A DNA stretch of 64,000 nucleotides from Erythrocercus mccallii (lineage: Eukaryota; Chordata; Aves; Passeriformes; Dicruridae). A program made the position numbers and the translations under genes. Shown here piece after piece: positions 47,192 to 57,655 of this stretch. The notes below the pieces were generated by a model that was not told where the DNA came from, searched no databases, and saw only the letters and a list, made by a program, of their open reading frames with translations. How positions within the stretch are numbered: position 1 is the stretch's first letter; every line of letters starts with the position of its first letter. The stretch is from NCBI GenBank assembly GCA_013397435.1, contig VZRG01000375.1:228190-292189 (forward strand), written 5' to 3'.

Positions 47192-48379
47192 CTGTAGGTG
47201 AATGAAGAAAATATCAGTGGACAATCAGAGAGAAAAAAAGCATTTCCTTCAGAGCCAAAGAGTTTCTCAATATCTGCTCTGGCTCTTTCACCTGAGCAAC
47301 TTTTATCCCATTTTGCACCTTGCGCTCCTCAAATAACAAAGGCTTTTCTTTCCTACCTATTCAGTAGTCTTAAAGATCAACCAGTCTGGCTTTTCCTTAC
47401 ATCAACTGATATTAAGAAAAGAAAGCTGAAACAAACACCAGATATGCTTTGGTGGTTGAAAACCAAAAATTCCAAAGTGATCCTAAGCGCACCCATTGCA
47501 TTTCTCTTCCGCTTACCCTCGCAGTACCAGAGAGCAAGGAATTCATGTGGCCGTGCTGAGTCAACATTAGATTAACGAAAAGAGAGGTTGGAAAAAATGT
47601 GAAATGGCATTTTCCCTGCTCTTCCCACATTTGTTCCTGTTCCTCTCTTTCAGCAATGAAGGCATGGAAAATGCCTTTGCTCCTCCAAGAGACCCTTAAA
47701 AATGTTGGTGTTTGTGTGCAAGAATGTGTTCAATAGTAGAAAGTTCTTCCAACTATCCAAACTGCTCATTTATACAACACTAGAATACATAAATATTTTC
47801 CCATGATTATTTTCTTCATTTCTTCTTTATTTTATTTCCCATGAAAATACTGTTTAAATTGCTGCTCTGAAATGTTTGCTTATGGTCTAAGACAGTAGGA
47901 CAGATGCAAGTCTGAAAGACAAAATATTTCAGGGTGGTAGAATGGGGCAAAGCTTGTCAGAAAACAAGGATTTCATCTTGCTATAATATCAGTATAAAAC
48001 ATAAAGAAAAGAAGTGGTAAGTCACTATCTTAGACATGGAAACTGCTTATTTTTATAACATAAATGTTGCTGAGTTTGAAGAACATTGATACCTGTCATC
48101 CATATAGTCATATATTATACATATAATGTATTTTTACATATATTTAAAGATAAAGCTCACTGAACTTTATGGGGTTGGATTCTGTGAATCTCCACCTGGA
48201 TTTACATTTACAAAACTATTTATAGAACACCACCACTGGTGATGATTAATCTCTTATCTACTTAAGCAGTTTTCAATTGTAATTGCATCAGAAGGAAGCC
48301 AAGAAATAGGAAATAAAAATAAAATCTTTTTCTGCACAAGCTGCACAGAACAGAACATAAACCTGTGACATCTCTTTAC

Positions 48380-48496
48380 CTTAATTATTGTTTGGTACTG
48401 CTGGATCCTGTTTATGGGTTTTTCCAGGTAGTGCTGCAGTGGTGGGATAAGTGGCTGCGAGGGATCTTCATTAGCTACAAATTCATCTGTGTATCT
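48380..48496 (-). CDS. OBSCN: OBSCN exon: RhoGEF (DH) domain, part 3
   Basis: 39 residues in a phase 0-0 exon: RYTDEFVANEDPSQPLIPPL then QHYLEKPINRIQQYQTIIK. The last part is DH conserved region 3 (LxxPxxRxxxYxxLLK pattern), which packs against the bound GTPase. Donor AAG|GTAAAG. Confidence 0.95.
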
Positions 48497-48913
48497 CTGA
48501 AAAAATACATGGAATAAAAAGGAAAGGTTGTTATAAAGAGCAGCAGAAAAAATCCTGACTAGCTGGAGCAGAGAAACAAGATTTGCTTATCTGTATTTAT
48601 GATTTATGTGGTCTTAAAATGTGGTGACCTTTAAAATGTCCTTTAATTGCAATTACATGTTCATTACATTGCACAACCACATTAATGTCTGTATAATCTT
48701 TATAATGTTAATGAATGCATAAGAATATGTAAATATGTTCCCATATTGCCCATACTTACCAGAAAAAGCTAGAAAGTGAACTAAAAATTATTATATTTAG
48801 CAAAAAGATATTACAAATCCTTTTGAGGTTCACGTTTATGATTAATAACTATATTTCTTGAGGCAGTGGGTTACAGGATGAATTTTCCACAGGTGCTCTG
48901 GCTCCTGCCTTAC

Positions 48914-49073
48914 CTTGTAGAAATCCTGGACAGCTTTGCTGACAACAATTGACTCAGCCTGGACCCTTCCCACCAGGTACTGGATGTACTTGTTAAACTC
49001 TGCCTCGTGCTTGATGAAGCACATGGCCACGTCATCGTCAGTGTCACAGCTCTGCAAGCTCCGGAGGAAGACG
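48914..49073 (-). CDS. OBSCN: OBSCN exon: RhoGEF (DH) domain, part 2
   Basis: About 53 residues: VFLRSLQSCDTDDDVAMCF, then KYIQYLVGRVQAESIVVSKA and VQDFYK. These are central DH helices and match human obscurin closely. Phase 2 in, phase 0 out; donor GTAAGG, acceptor ttcctgtacccacag. Confidence 0.95.
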
Positions 49074-49239
49074 CTGTGGGTACAGGAAAAGAGGTGCTGG
49101 AATGAGGCTAAAACACAGCCCCAGCAGCCAGACTGTGAGCCAGGAGATGTCAGGTTAACACAGGTTAAGGGAAATGAGGGACGTTGCACTTCTTCACTCA
49201 GCACAGCGCCGTTCCTCTTAGCTGGGGTGGGTGTGGAGG

Positions 49240-49440
49240 GACTTTGGACACAGGGAATGGATTTAAACTGACGGAGGGCAGGGTTAGATGGGATATTAGG
49301 AAGAAATTCTTCCTTGTGACAGTGGTGAGACCCTGGCACAGGTGCCCAGAGCAGCTGTGGCTGCCCCTGGATCCCTGGAAGTGTCCAAGGCCAGGCTGGA
49401 TGGGGCTTGGACCAACCTGGGATAGTGAAAAGTGTCCTGA
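49240..49440 (+). mobile_element. CR1 LINE 3' end
   Basis: gatattaggaagaaattctt, gtgcccagagcagctgtggc and aaggccaggctggatggggc give a typical CR1 tail. It is in the DH intron that also holds the assembly gap. Confidence 0.88.
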
Positions 49441-49720
49441 AATTCAAGGATGCTGACAGCAGTTTTACGTGAATTAATGTCTCTGTGAAGACACCACTGA
49501 GATGCCTGTGAAATCTTGCTACCTTTTTAACATAATTCACTCTTTCTCAGTTAAATTCACTTAAAAGAGTAACAAATAAGCTGGACACAGGAAGCCTTGA
49601 ACCTCTAAAGGAGGTTATGGAAGTTCCTAACCCTTTGCTATGGTTGAAGCCGTGCCATCATTTACCCTCCTGGAAGGAGCATCAATTCCCTTGCACCTCA
49701 ACACTGGCAGTGGTCCACAT

Positions 49721-49935
49721 NNNNNNNNNNNNNNNNNNNNNNNNNNNNNNNNNNNNNNNNNNNNNNNNNNNNNNNNNNNNNNNNNNNNNNNNNNNNNNNN
49801 NNNNNNNNNNNNNNNNNNNNNNNNNNNNNNNNNNNNNNNNNNNNNNNNNNNNNNNNNNNNNNNNNNNNNNNNNNNNNNNNNNNNNNNNNNNNNNNNNNNN
49901 NNNNNNNNNNNNNNNNNNNNNNNNNNNNNNNNNNN
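49721..49935. other. Assembly gap (215 N)
   Basis: A run of N in the intron between DH exons 50057..50230 and 48914..49073. It directly abuts a pentanucleotide repeat, the likely reason for the break. No exon is needed here, since the DH frame closes across the intron. Confidence 1.
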
Positions 49936-50014
49936 AAATAAAAATAAAAATAAAAATAAAAATAAAAATAAAAATAAAAATAAAAATAAAAATAAAAATA
50001 AAAATAAAAATAAA
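49936..50014. repeat. (TAAAA)n pentanucleotide microsatellite
   Basis: About 16 perfect copies of taaaa run from the gap edge to 50014. The true array may be longer, as the gap starts at its left end. Confidence 0.97.
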
Positions 50015-50056
50015 GCTACTCTTTGGCAGCCAGTGAAGGTACTTGGGAATGCCCAC

Positions 50057-50230
50057 CTGGAATGGAAGCGACCAATGTCATCAATATTCCTGAAGATGGT
50101 GGATTTCTGACTGGCAACAGCTCCTGGCACATTGGGACAGGTCTCAGTGTACCTGAGGTGATGAGTCTGGAGGAACTGTAAATCTTGAATGTAATCTTCC
50201 TCTGAGATCAACAGCTCCTGAATGAGAACA
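50057..50230 (-). CDS. OBSCN: OBSCN exon: RhoGEF (DH) domain, part 1
   Basis: 58 residues start the Dbl-homology domain: VLIQELLISEEDYIQDLQFL is conserved region 1, where the Glu after the Ser pair is normally central to GTPase contact, and STIFRNIDDIGRFHS is the following helix. Obscurin's DH-PH unit activates Rho family GTPases (RhoA and RhoQ/TC10 reported). Phase 2 in and out; donor GTGGGC. The downstream intron holds the assembly gap. Confidence 0.95.
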
Positions 50231-50368
50231 CTGAAGGGGAGACAGAGAGACAGAAAGAAATCACAGAAAAATCATCACAATTGCCCTTGAGAGGCTTTTA
50301 GGCTGTAAAATAGAAATTTATGGTCAGGGAAACAGACTCCTGGGATGTGTTGAAAGATGTCCTGTGGG

Positions 50369-50447
50369 GATGGATGGATGGATGGATGGGTGGATGGATG
50401 GATGGATGGATGGATGGATGGATGGATGGATGGATGGATGGATGGAA
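50369..50447. repeat. (GGAT)n microsatellite
   Basis: About 19 copies of the tetranucleotide ggat, with one g/a change (gggt) near 50390. It is joined directly to a CR1 tail on its right. Confidence 0.95.
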
Positions 50448-50449
50448 GT

Positions 50450-50541
50450 GGCCAGTGGAAGGTGTCCCTGCTCATGGGACTCGTTGACCCTAGATGGTAT
50501 TTAAGGTCCCTTCCAACCCTAACCATTCTAGGATTCTGTGA
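50450..50541 (+). mobile_element. CR1 LINE tail
   Basis: aaggtgtccctgctcatggg, taaggtcccttccaaccct and ccattctaggattctgtgat are the terminal part of CR1. Confidence 0.85.
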
Positions 50542-50646
50542 TCTCCATTGCCTGGAATTTTCCTAGGCTGAAATCAATCACAAAATACAAGTGGTTCGAA
50601 AGGCAGGAAAATTCAAAGGTGCAAATACCAAATGACACGAGCTCAC

Positions 50647-50729
50647 CTTAGCTTCCTTTTGTACTCATCTTCGGAAACAAACTCTCCAGGAAACTCCGGA
50701 ATTTCCATTGTTCCCCACTCCGGTGACAG
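50647..50729 (-). CDS. OBSCN: OBSCN exon: SH3-to-DH linker
   Basis: 83 bases encode LSPEWGTMEIPEFPGEFVSE then DEYKRKL, the link between SH3 and the first helix of the Dbl-homology domain. Phase 0 in, phase 2 out. The acceptor is taatgttgtag and the donor GTGAGC. Confidence 0.92.
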
Positions 50730-51121
50730 CTACAACATTAGGAAAAAAAAAATTAAAATAATTCTCGGAAGTGAACTGTGCTTTTACCTATACATGCTGA
50801 GGAATATCTCTCATGTGTTCACAGTCCTGTTTAGTTCAACGATTACTAAACCAGTGTGAAATTTCTTCTCTACTGGAGAGTTTTTAGGTCTTTCCAACGC
50901 AGAAACTCCTGCATAGACCAGGAATGCTGTCTAATAAAAATATGAATTAAAAAAATAATAAATAATAGTAATAAAAATAATAATAATAAAAACATGAATA
51001 AGTCTTGTTCCAGACCCCTTCAACCACCTCCTGCTCCATCACTCCTTGCAAAAGGGATGGCTCTAAACCGCAACAGGAACAAGAAATTTTAAATGAGAAA
51101 TAACCAAACATGATCAGTCAC

Positions 51122-51322
51122 CTTTAATTTCTTGTCCAGATAAGCTGGAGACACCCAACCCTGTCGAGAGGGACTCGATTTCGTGGGTTTAGTCCTGACC
51201 AGCCATTTCAGAGGATGAGCTGAATCCAGGACCTCCACATATTGCCCTTCCTTCAGAGTGATGGTCTCCTTGTCTGGCGCGGCGGGCACGTAGTCAGCAG
51301 TGACCATGTAGACATCAAAGAT
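51122..51322 (-). CDS. OBSCN: OBSCN exon: SH3 domain
   Basis: 67 residues form one SH3 domain in a phase 0-0 exon. Visible signatures are ALYDY-like VTADYVPA, LKEGQYVEVLD, WLVRTKPTKSSPSRQGWVSP and PAYLDKKL. The RT-loop acidic residues are fewer than in signalling SH3 domains. In obscurin this domain sits directly upstream of the RhoGEF unit. Donor AAG|GTGACT. Confidence 0.96.
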
Positions 51323-51705
51323 CTGCAGGCACGAAACCACAGTCACTTTGTGCTCTTCCTTTCCCTCATGAAGAGCTTCCCGACAAGATTCCTTTGGCCA
51401 ACTCTATCCAAGGGCACAGAAAATTGAATTCTGACTTGCTGAAGTTCAGCAGTGAAAGCAAGAGGTGCCAAGTCAAGGGTATGTTTTGATCATGCTGACT
51501 TGAACAACTTGTTCAGGATCACAGGGTGAGCATCAGAATTTGGTCCTCTGTGCTCTGTATCACAGACACCACATCTAACCACTAAATACATCTACAAAAT
51601 TGAATTACATCACGAAAGAGGATGGAGATCCCCACACCATAGTAAGTTTGTCATTCTAAGTTTAGTTTCCTCCTTGTGTCTAACTTGTCCATAAAGATAT
51701 CATAC

Positions 51706-51845
51706 CTCCCCTCTGGAATCCCCATCCTCAGACTCAGAGGAGGATTCCTGAGCAATGGATGAAGGTCTGGATCGTCCGTGGCGAGGAGATGCAGAGGGAG
51801 TTCTTGACTCATCATCACTCTCTGCACCTGGTACTCGAAGTTTAG
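51706..51845 (-). CDS. OBSCN: OBSCN exon: Ser-rich linker immediately before SH3
   Basis: About 46 residues, rich in Ser, Arg, Glu and Asp, including SRTPSASPRHGRSRPSS and ESSSESEDGDSRGE. The pattern suggests a basic patch next to an acidic phosphoserine-type patch. It is almost invariant with human obscurin as I recall it. Phase 1 in, phase 0 out; donor GTATGA. Confidence 0.94.
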
Positions 51846-51869
51846 CTGAAAAGCAAAAACCAGCAAAGT

Positions 51870-51965
51870 GTTAAATATAAATAAATATACATATAAATAT
51901 ACATGTAAATATACATATAAATATACATATAAATATAAATATAAATATTTAATAATATAAGTATC
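51870..51965. repeat. AT-rich minisatellite
   Basis: Repeated ataaatatacat units with single changes, about 95 bases. It lies past the acceptor side of exon 51706..51845. Confidence 0.8.
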
Positions 51966-52652
51966 AATTTGAATATGAACCAATTTTTCTTCTTCCTAGG
52001 AAGAGTGTTCAAGTAATATTTCGTGTGATTTCCTATTGATATTTTGGATTAAAGGAATAATTTGGATGTTTTAATACATGGTGTTGCAGGCCTACTGCAC
52101 ACATTGCTGCTGCACTGCAAGAATATTTGTTGGGGAGTTAATGCCTCTATTTTTGCTCCAAGTTAAACTTTTTCTAGAAGATAATCAGGGCAGACACAAA
52201 CCAGAATTTTTCATTCAACTTGACAAATCACTGGATTACTGCACAGCTGTGCACAGAGTTTTCAGCCTTAGCTTGATTTTAAAATTCCACGGTGAGCTAA
52301 AATTTGAAGATGTGAGAAGTACAGAAAGCAGGATTGCTTTCTGATTTAGGAGTGATGAATGTCTGAGGAACTCAAAACACCTAAGATATGCAAAATACAC
52401 TCTTATTTTTACAATTTAGTGGAATAGCTTTTTTTCCAGTTCAAAATTCTAGACTGAGATGTGCAGGTTGGATGGACTCCTACTAAAATTTTTTACCCCT
52501 GAGCATTGACAAATGTTCATTTGCTTATATAGAATGACTGTCTCAAAACCAGTTGCATAAATCTCACTTATAATTAAACAACACCTAAAAAAAGAGATTG
52601 CTCCTTTTTTTTTTCCTACCATAATTAAACTGTGTGTTTCCAGATTCCTTAC

Positions 52653-52781
52653 CCTGAGTTATTTTTGCAGATACCATTTCTGAGATACGTGAGGTGAGTT
52701 TCTGGAAAAATTCTTCTGAGCCAACGTCAGCTAATGAAATAGGGCTTTTGGGCACACCTTCTCTGCCAGTTTCAAGGTCTC
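52653..52781 (-). CDS. OBSCN: OBSCN exon: linker before SH3
   Basis: 43 residues include SPISLADVGSEEFFQKLTSR and ISEMVSAKITQ, closely like the human obscurin linker (LAEVGTEEFLQKLTSQ by memory). It is probably a short amphipathic helix. Phase 1-1, donor GTAAGG, acceptor ttctctttttttccag. Confidence 0.92.
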
Positions 52782-53088
52782 CTGGAAAAAAAGAGAATTT
52801 GTTATTAAGCTGGCAGTGTCATTGAAAATTCATCTCTTTTTGAGTAAATAAAAGCTTCTGTGGAAGGAAGGGTTAATTTTCTTCCCTTCTCCTGTTTTCA
52901 AAACTGTGCTTGCTCTCAGTTCATCTAAATAATTCACCCTTGAACAGCAAGCAGTCCTGAAAGGTTCCAATATTTCAGGCAATTTCAAGAAAACTGGACA
53001 AAAATAAAGTGGATACATGAAATACATTGACAGTTTCAGCTGTAGATAGGGAGGATAGGAAGAAGAGAGAGAGAACAGCTTCTCTTAC

Positions 53089-53108
53089 CTTCAGAGGACT
53101 GAATAGTT
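53089..53108 (-). CDS. OBSCN: OBSCN 20-base microexon
   Basis: Twenty bases encode about seven residues (TIQSSE plus split codons). The acceptor has a strong pyrimidine run (tttgtttctttttcag) and the donor is GTAAGA. Entry in phase 2 and exit in phase 1 match the flanking exons exactly; skipping it would shift the frame. This is inferred from splice signals and phase, without transcript support. Confidence 0.75.
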
Positions 53109-53214
53109 CTGAAAAAGAAAACAAAAGCAGAGTTAAAAGTTACAATAAGATGGGAAGAAAGGAGAGCTAAATGAGGAACACATTCCCCCTTCTCCTGCAC
53201 AACAAATCACTTAC

Positions 53215-53281
53215 CCCAGCGTGGTCATGATGGCTTCTGACACCATCACACGCTCCTGGGTCAGGACCTCAGCCTCTTTCA
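53215..53281 (-). CDS. OBSCN: OBSCN exon: linker before SH3
   Basis: This 67-base exon encodes VKEAEVLTQERVMVSEAIMT and a few more residues, a predicted helical linker. Phase 1 in and phase 2 out; donor GTAAGT. It corresponds in order to the obscurin linker between the last pre-SH3 Ig and the SH3 domain. Confidence 0.83.
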
Positions 53282-54015
53282 CTGCAAGATTGGGGTTTAT
53301 CATTAGAGGACAGAAGGCACAGAATGTCCTTTTTTTTAGGTATTTAATGCAGGCACAGTTTCTAGACGTGGATTACTGGGAGCACTGCAGCAGCTCCTGA
53401 CCTGGGATATATATTCCCAGTCCTGTGATGGCAATGGTTTCCTTCTCTCCCTGTTTATGGGAAATATATAATTGCCCCATTTCTCCACACTGCTCGTTAT
53501 GCTCCTGCAGCTCTTGGTACAATAAAAATGTGGGATGCAAGGCAGGAATCCTTCACAGCTCTGCCCTTATTCCCTTATGCCCTTATTTCCCCACCTTATT
53601 GTGTTAGAAGACACCTTGGAAAGCACTGCAAAAATCAAACAACTCTAATACAATCCAAAGTACCTCAGCAGAGTGAAACACTCAAAGTAATTTTTCAAAA
53701 GGTGAGTTTTCCCAGTTACTTTACATTGCCTTCCTTTCGTTTTTTTTTAAAATTTGTGCTTAATTTGGTTTCAGCTTAGACTTGTCTCCTGTTTATACAG
53801 AAAAGATGCTGCTGTTAATACAAGAAAGAGTCAGAAGTATTTTATACTTTTATAAGATATTTGCAAGACAAGCAAAATCATGGCTGCTCTTGAGAAAATG
53901 CATTTTTTTGAGTGTGAATTGGTAATTTCCTTAAGAGTCATTTTTGGTTTTTTCCCTTAGGCACTGAATAAAAGGGAAATATAAAGAAAGTGTTTGTGTT
54001 GTGGCAAAGATTTAC

Positions 54016-54234
54016 CATCTGCAACTTCCAGGTTGGCGGTGCAGATGGACTGGCCAGCCTTGTTGGTGGCAATGCAGGTGTAAGCTCCACTGTACTTCTT
54101 CTTGACATCCAGCAGGATCAGGCTGTGGTGCATGTTGGAACTGGCAAGTTTATACCCAGGAGTGTCTGCTTTGATCCACAGGATGTCTTCCCGAGACACT
54201 TCTTTCATCCAAGTGACTGTTGGAGGTGGATTTC
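54016..54234 (-). CDS. OBSCN: OBSCN exon: second half of an Ig domain
   Basis: 73 residues complete the Ig started in the previous exon: TVTWMKEVSR, DTPGYKLASSNMHHSLILLD and the F-strand YTCIATNKAGQSICTANL. The F-strand Cys is present but its B-strand partner is not, so the canonical disulfide cannot form. Phase 1-1; donor GTAAAT. Confidence 0.93.
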
Positions 54235-54697
54235 CTAAAGGAAAATTGGTGCAATAAGCTTTAATCTTCCTATTTGTGTTCCTGCCTCAAAAAATATGAA
54301 ATTGCTGTGAAAAAATGCTGGTTTGATCCATTTTCTGATACTTTCCTAAAATAACAGGCATAACATGCAATAAAGGAGGATAAAACATTTTACAGCAGGC
54401 TCATAAAGGCATTAAATCTTTTCATAAAACCAAAATTGTCAATCATGATAAAATTAATGGTCAATGTGCATCATTCTACAAAGTGTCATTATACCCATTT
54501 TTACATACATAAAAATAGGGGTCAAGAAAAATAGGATGTGAAGTGTCTTCGTAAGAAGTGTAAATTGGAAGTAGAATCCCAGACTTCAGATTCAGGAAAT
54601 GAGGATACAATGAACTTTGGGGCAGAGAGAGAAGAATGTGTTGTGAAGTTGCACACTTCAAGTGTTATTCAGAGAGATGAGGTATCTGCTCACTTAC

Positions 54698-54796
54698 CTT
54701 CAACCTTCACAGATAAAGTGATGCTTGCACCCTTTTTCACCTTCTTATTTGTAAATCTTTCAAGGAATCTTGGTGGTATCAGTTGCTCCTGGGAAT
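54698..54796 (-). CDS. OBSCN: OBSCN exon: first half of an Ig domain
   Basis: 33 residues: QLIPPRFLERFTNKKVKKGA then SITLSVKVEG. This is strand A to B of an Ig domain; the B-strand Cys is absent (TLSVKV). It joins the next exon in phase 1 at EG-NPPPTVTW. Human obscurin has a near-identical RFLERF..KKVKKGSSIT stretch at this point. Confidence 0.92.
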
Positions 54797-54884
54797 CTGG
54801 AAATAATATTATTGATGAAGCACAGTGAGTTTAGACTGAAAAATTCCTAGGGCTTCTGTTCTCGCTTGCTGTGGCTTCTCTCAC

Positions 54885-54917
54885 CTGTTTTGGATGGTTC
54901 TTCTTTCTCATAAGGAT
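54885..54917 (-). CDS. OBSCN: OBSCN small exon (33 bases): linker
   Basis: Eleven residues, DPYEKEEPSKT plus a split Gly, link two Ig domains. A good acceptor (tgtgttccag) and donor (GTGAGA) flank it and both phases are 1, so it could be included or skipped without changing frame. Confidence 0.82.
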
Positions 54918-55315
54918 CTGGAACACAAGGAGAAAAAACAACATGAAGCATACAAAAGTGTCAACCCAGGAGTCGCAGAAAAAAGCTCCCCAAGTGACTC
55001 CAGTGGAGATATTACACAGAAATATTGGTGTGATTTGTAAGAGTCCCTAAGTTTTAATGAAATGAACTTTTAAGGTTAGTGAGGATGGGCAAGAATAAAA
55101 GACCTGTTTCTGAGAGAACAGTCAGACCACAGACAAGTGGCATCATCATCTTCTTAAACAGCAAATTTGAAGGTCAACCAAGAGTAAAGCACATCATCCT
55201 TTACCTGCAGACTTCCCCACCTCACCTGAGTTACCTTGGGAGGTTTCCTCAGTGAAAAATAACTATGCAAAAAGGTAAGAGCCTCTGGAACAGCCCAAAA
55301 TAGAGCAATACCCAC

Positions 55316-55513
55316 CTTTGACTACCAGCCTGGCTGAGGAATACGCAGAGCCAGCAGAGTTGATGACAAATATCAAGTACTGGCCGGCGTCCGCTTTGGT
55401 GACGTCGCGGATTTCCAGGGAGTGGAATTCCTGCCTGTCAGTCTTGAGGATACGATCCGAGGCCTTCAGGGGCTGCCCATTTTTGAACCAATAGAGACGA
55501 GGCTGAGGGTACC
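55316..55513 (-). CDS. OBSCN: OBSCN exon: second half of a Cys-poor Ig domain
   Basis: 66 residues give the C to G strands: LYWFKNGQPL with core Trp, HSLEIRDVTKADAGQY, then LIFVINSAG, where the usual F-strand Cys after Tyr is replaced. With the preceding exon this makes an Ig fold without either disulfide Cys. Human obscurin, as I recall it, lacks them here too, so this looks like a conserved property and not damage. Phase 1-1. Confidence 0.92.
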
Positions 55514-55601
55514 CTGTGAGGAGTAGTTACAGACACAGAGAAGAACAAAAATTCATTGGCAACACTGATTTGGGAGCATCTCCGAACTGCCAGGTCCTCA
55601 G

Positions 55602-55642
55602 CTGTTTCAAGGGTTTAACAGGGCTCCTGTTTCAAGGGTTTA
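55602..55642. repeat. Short direct repeat (25-bp period)
   Basis: ctgtttcaagggttta occurs at 55602..55617 and 55627..55642 in the intron upstream of exon 55316..55513. Confidence 0.7.
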
Positions 55643-56423
55643 AACAATTAGGAACGCTTAAAAATGCATTAAATTCCATTTATCTGTTAAAGTTCTTTCC
55701 TGTCTCCTCAGTTTCTGGCACTCCCCATGTTGTCTGCATATGCAAATGCCTTGGAGGTTGAAAAATCAACACTTAGGTCTGATTTGAAAGGTTCACAAGG
55801 AGAAACGTTGAAGCCAAATGAATTCTCAGAATTTTTATAGACAGCAACAGGAGAAAACAGGAAAATCCCTACCTCTCCCTGCCAGAGAGGATACACCAGA
55901 GGATATTTTTGCAGTTTTTACATTGTAGGAGCAACCCCTTAATGGAGGAAGGCAAGTCCACGACTGCTTCATTTACTGAAGAGAATGAAGAAGACTGACT
56001 TCATATTCCTTCATATTATTGTATTATTATGATTATTATTAATACATTATACTAGATATAGTTATTTATGTTATATAAATATATATAATGTATAATGATA
56101 GTTATTAAGAATGATAATAAATATGCCAAGATTACTATTCCTTATTGCTCCTGTGCTCAGAGAAATCCAGAATTCAGTTTTCAGAAGCACGTGCCTGTCA
56201 TTATGCCTGGATATATGGACACAGAATGAGGCACTTAATCTGCCTGAGTCTGCTCCAACAGTCCCTGTTCAGCAGCATGAACACATTCTCCAGCTGGTTT
56301 GTGCAGAAGTGGTGCGAGGTGCTCAGCCCAGGGTTACAGCTGCAGAAGAGCACCTTGGAACAGTCCAGCACTTCAACATGAAATCAGACCTGGAAAACTG
56401 ACAGTACTGTGGGATCCACTCAC

Positions 56424-56542
56424 CTTTCACCTTAAGGTGAAATTTAGCCAGCGATGCACCAGGTGCTACATGAATGTCATGAAGCTCATCAAAGATCTGG
56501 GGCAACTGCTCCTCCTCAGTGGTGGATTCCTCCTGTTCTCGG
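56424..56542 (-). CDS. OBSCN: OBSCN exon: first half of a Cys-poor Ig domain
   Basis: The exon encodes an acidic lead-in (EQEESTTEEEQLPQIF) followed by the A-B strands of an Ig domain (APGASLAKFHLKVKG). The usual B-strand Cys is missing (FHLKV). The domain is completed by the next exon, joined in phase 1 within KG-YPQPRLYW. Donor GTGAGT. Confidence 0.9.
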
Positions 56543-56907
56543 CTAGGCAGCAATTGGAATTAAAAAGAAGAAAATCAGGAAGCCAGGTAAGAGTAAGGAA
56601 TCAGAATGACATATTTTAGGTAAATTCAGACTGTGGGATTTGGCATCCTGAGAACAGACTCAGCACTATCCGACATTAAAAGTAACAGAGTGATTCCTCG
56701 AGGAAATATCCTGGCTTGCCTGAAGGCTCCAGAGCAAGTCTGCCCATGATAAATGTGCAGCTGTTGCAGTTACTGCATCTCAGCTGGGCTGGATGCTCCT
56801 TTATGGCATTAACCTGGTCCTTCTCAGCACAGCAAACCCAGTCCTGACATAAATACACAGATTTATCTCACTGAGTCAGAGGTTAGAGCCAGAGTTCCAT
56901 ATTTTAC

Positions 56908-56986
56908 CTTGAAATATATTCCTTGGCACTGTAGTAAGATGATGTCTCTGTTGCATCTGCTGCTGTCTCATAGTCCGTGCTGGTCA
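56908..56986 (-). CDS. OBSCN: OBSCN exon: short Thr/Ser-rich linker
   Basis: This 79-base exon encodes a linker of about 26 residues (TSTDYETAADATETSSYYSA) between Ig domains. Phase 1 in and phase 2 out, which fits both neighbours. The acceptor follows ccatttaacag and the donor is GTAAAA. No domain is recognisable. Confidence 0.85.
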
Positions 56987-57376
56987 CTGTTAAATGGAGA
57001 AGGACAGGTCTTGAATAATCTGAGCTTTGGAACTATTTTCCTTCCTTAAATAGTTCTTACTGATTTTAGTTCCCTTACTAATTTGAGTGACTGGCAGGTG
57101 GATTTTATATTGTACTGCAGCAGGATCCCACACATCCCTGGATTATGGAAAACACCTCTGCTCACCCCAAAAGCTTTGCTCTGAACCTCGCCTTGGAGAT
57201 GGCAAAACCCAGCTGAACCCAAGAGGTTTCCAAGCAAAAATTTTGTGGCCAAAACATTTTTTTTTTAAAATGTAAACAGTGCTTTCCTTGGGGAAAAAAA
57301 ATAAATAAAAATAACCAGGTCTCAGCAGAACTCCTTTCCTTGTTTGTTTTTTTTCTACAGTGATTTTAAGACTTAC

Positions 57377-57655
57377 AGTCCACACGAAGCTCAGCCTTGG
57401 TTGAAGCCACCCCCATGCTGTTCTCAGCGAGGCAGCGGTAGACGCCCATGTCCGTGGGGACCACGGCAGTGATGATCAGCTGGTGACACCCCTCCTGGTC
57501 CTCATTGATCATGTAGTGATCATTTTCCTCAATAGCTTTGCCGTCCTTGAACCAGCGAACCGTGGGCAGGGGTTTGCCAATGACGATGCAGTCGAAGCTC
57601 ACTGGGTACCCATCCTGGACCTCTTGGTTCTGGAGCTCGGTCATGAACATGGGAG
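57377..57655 (-). CDS. OBSCN: OBSCN exon: Ig (I-set) domain
   Basis: About 93 residues make one full I-set domain. It starts APMFMTEL, a common titin/obscurin Ig opening, then VSFDCIVIG (Cys), VRWFKDGKAI (Trp) and GVYRCLAENSMG (Cys). Phase 1 in and out. The donor is T|GTAAGT, close to consensus. Confidence 0.94.

Noticed and set aside
49617..50211. Open frames running through the N block with alternating Ile-Lys or Leu-Phe
   Set aside because: They are produced by unknown bases and the (TAAAA)n repeat.
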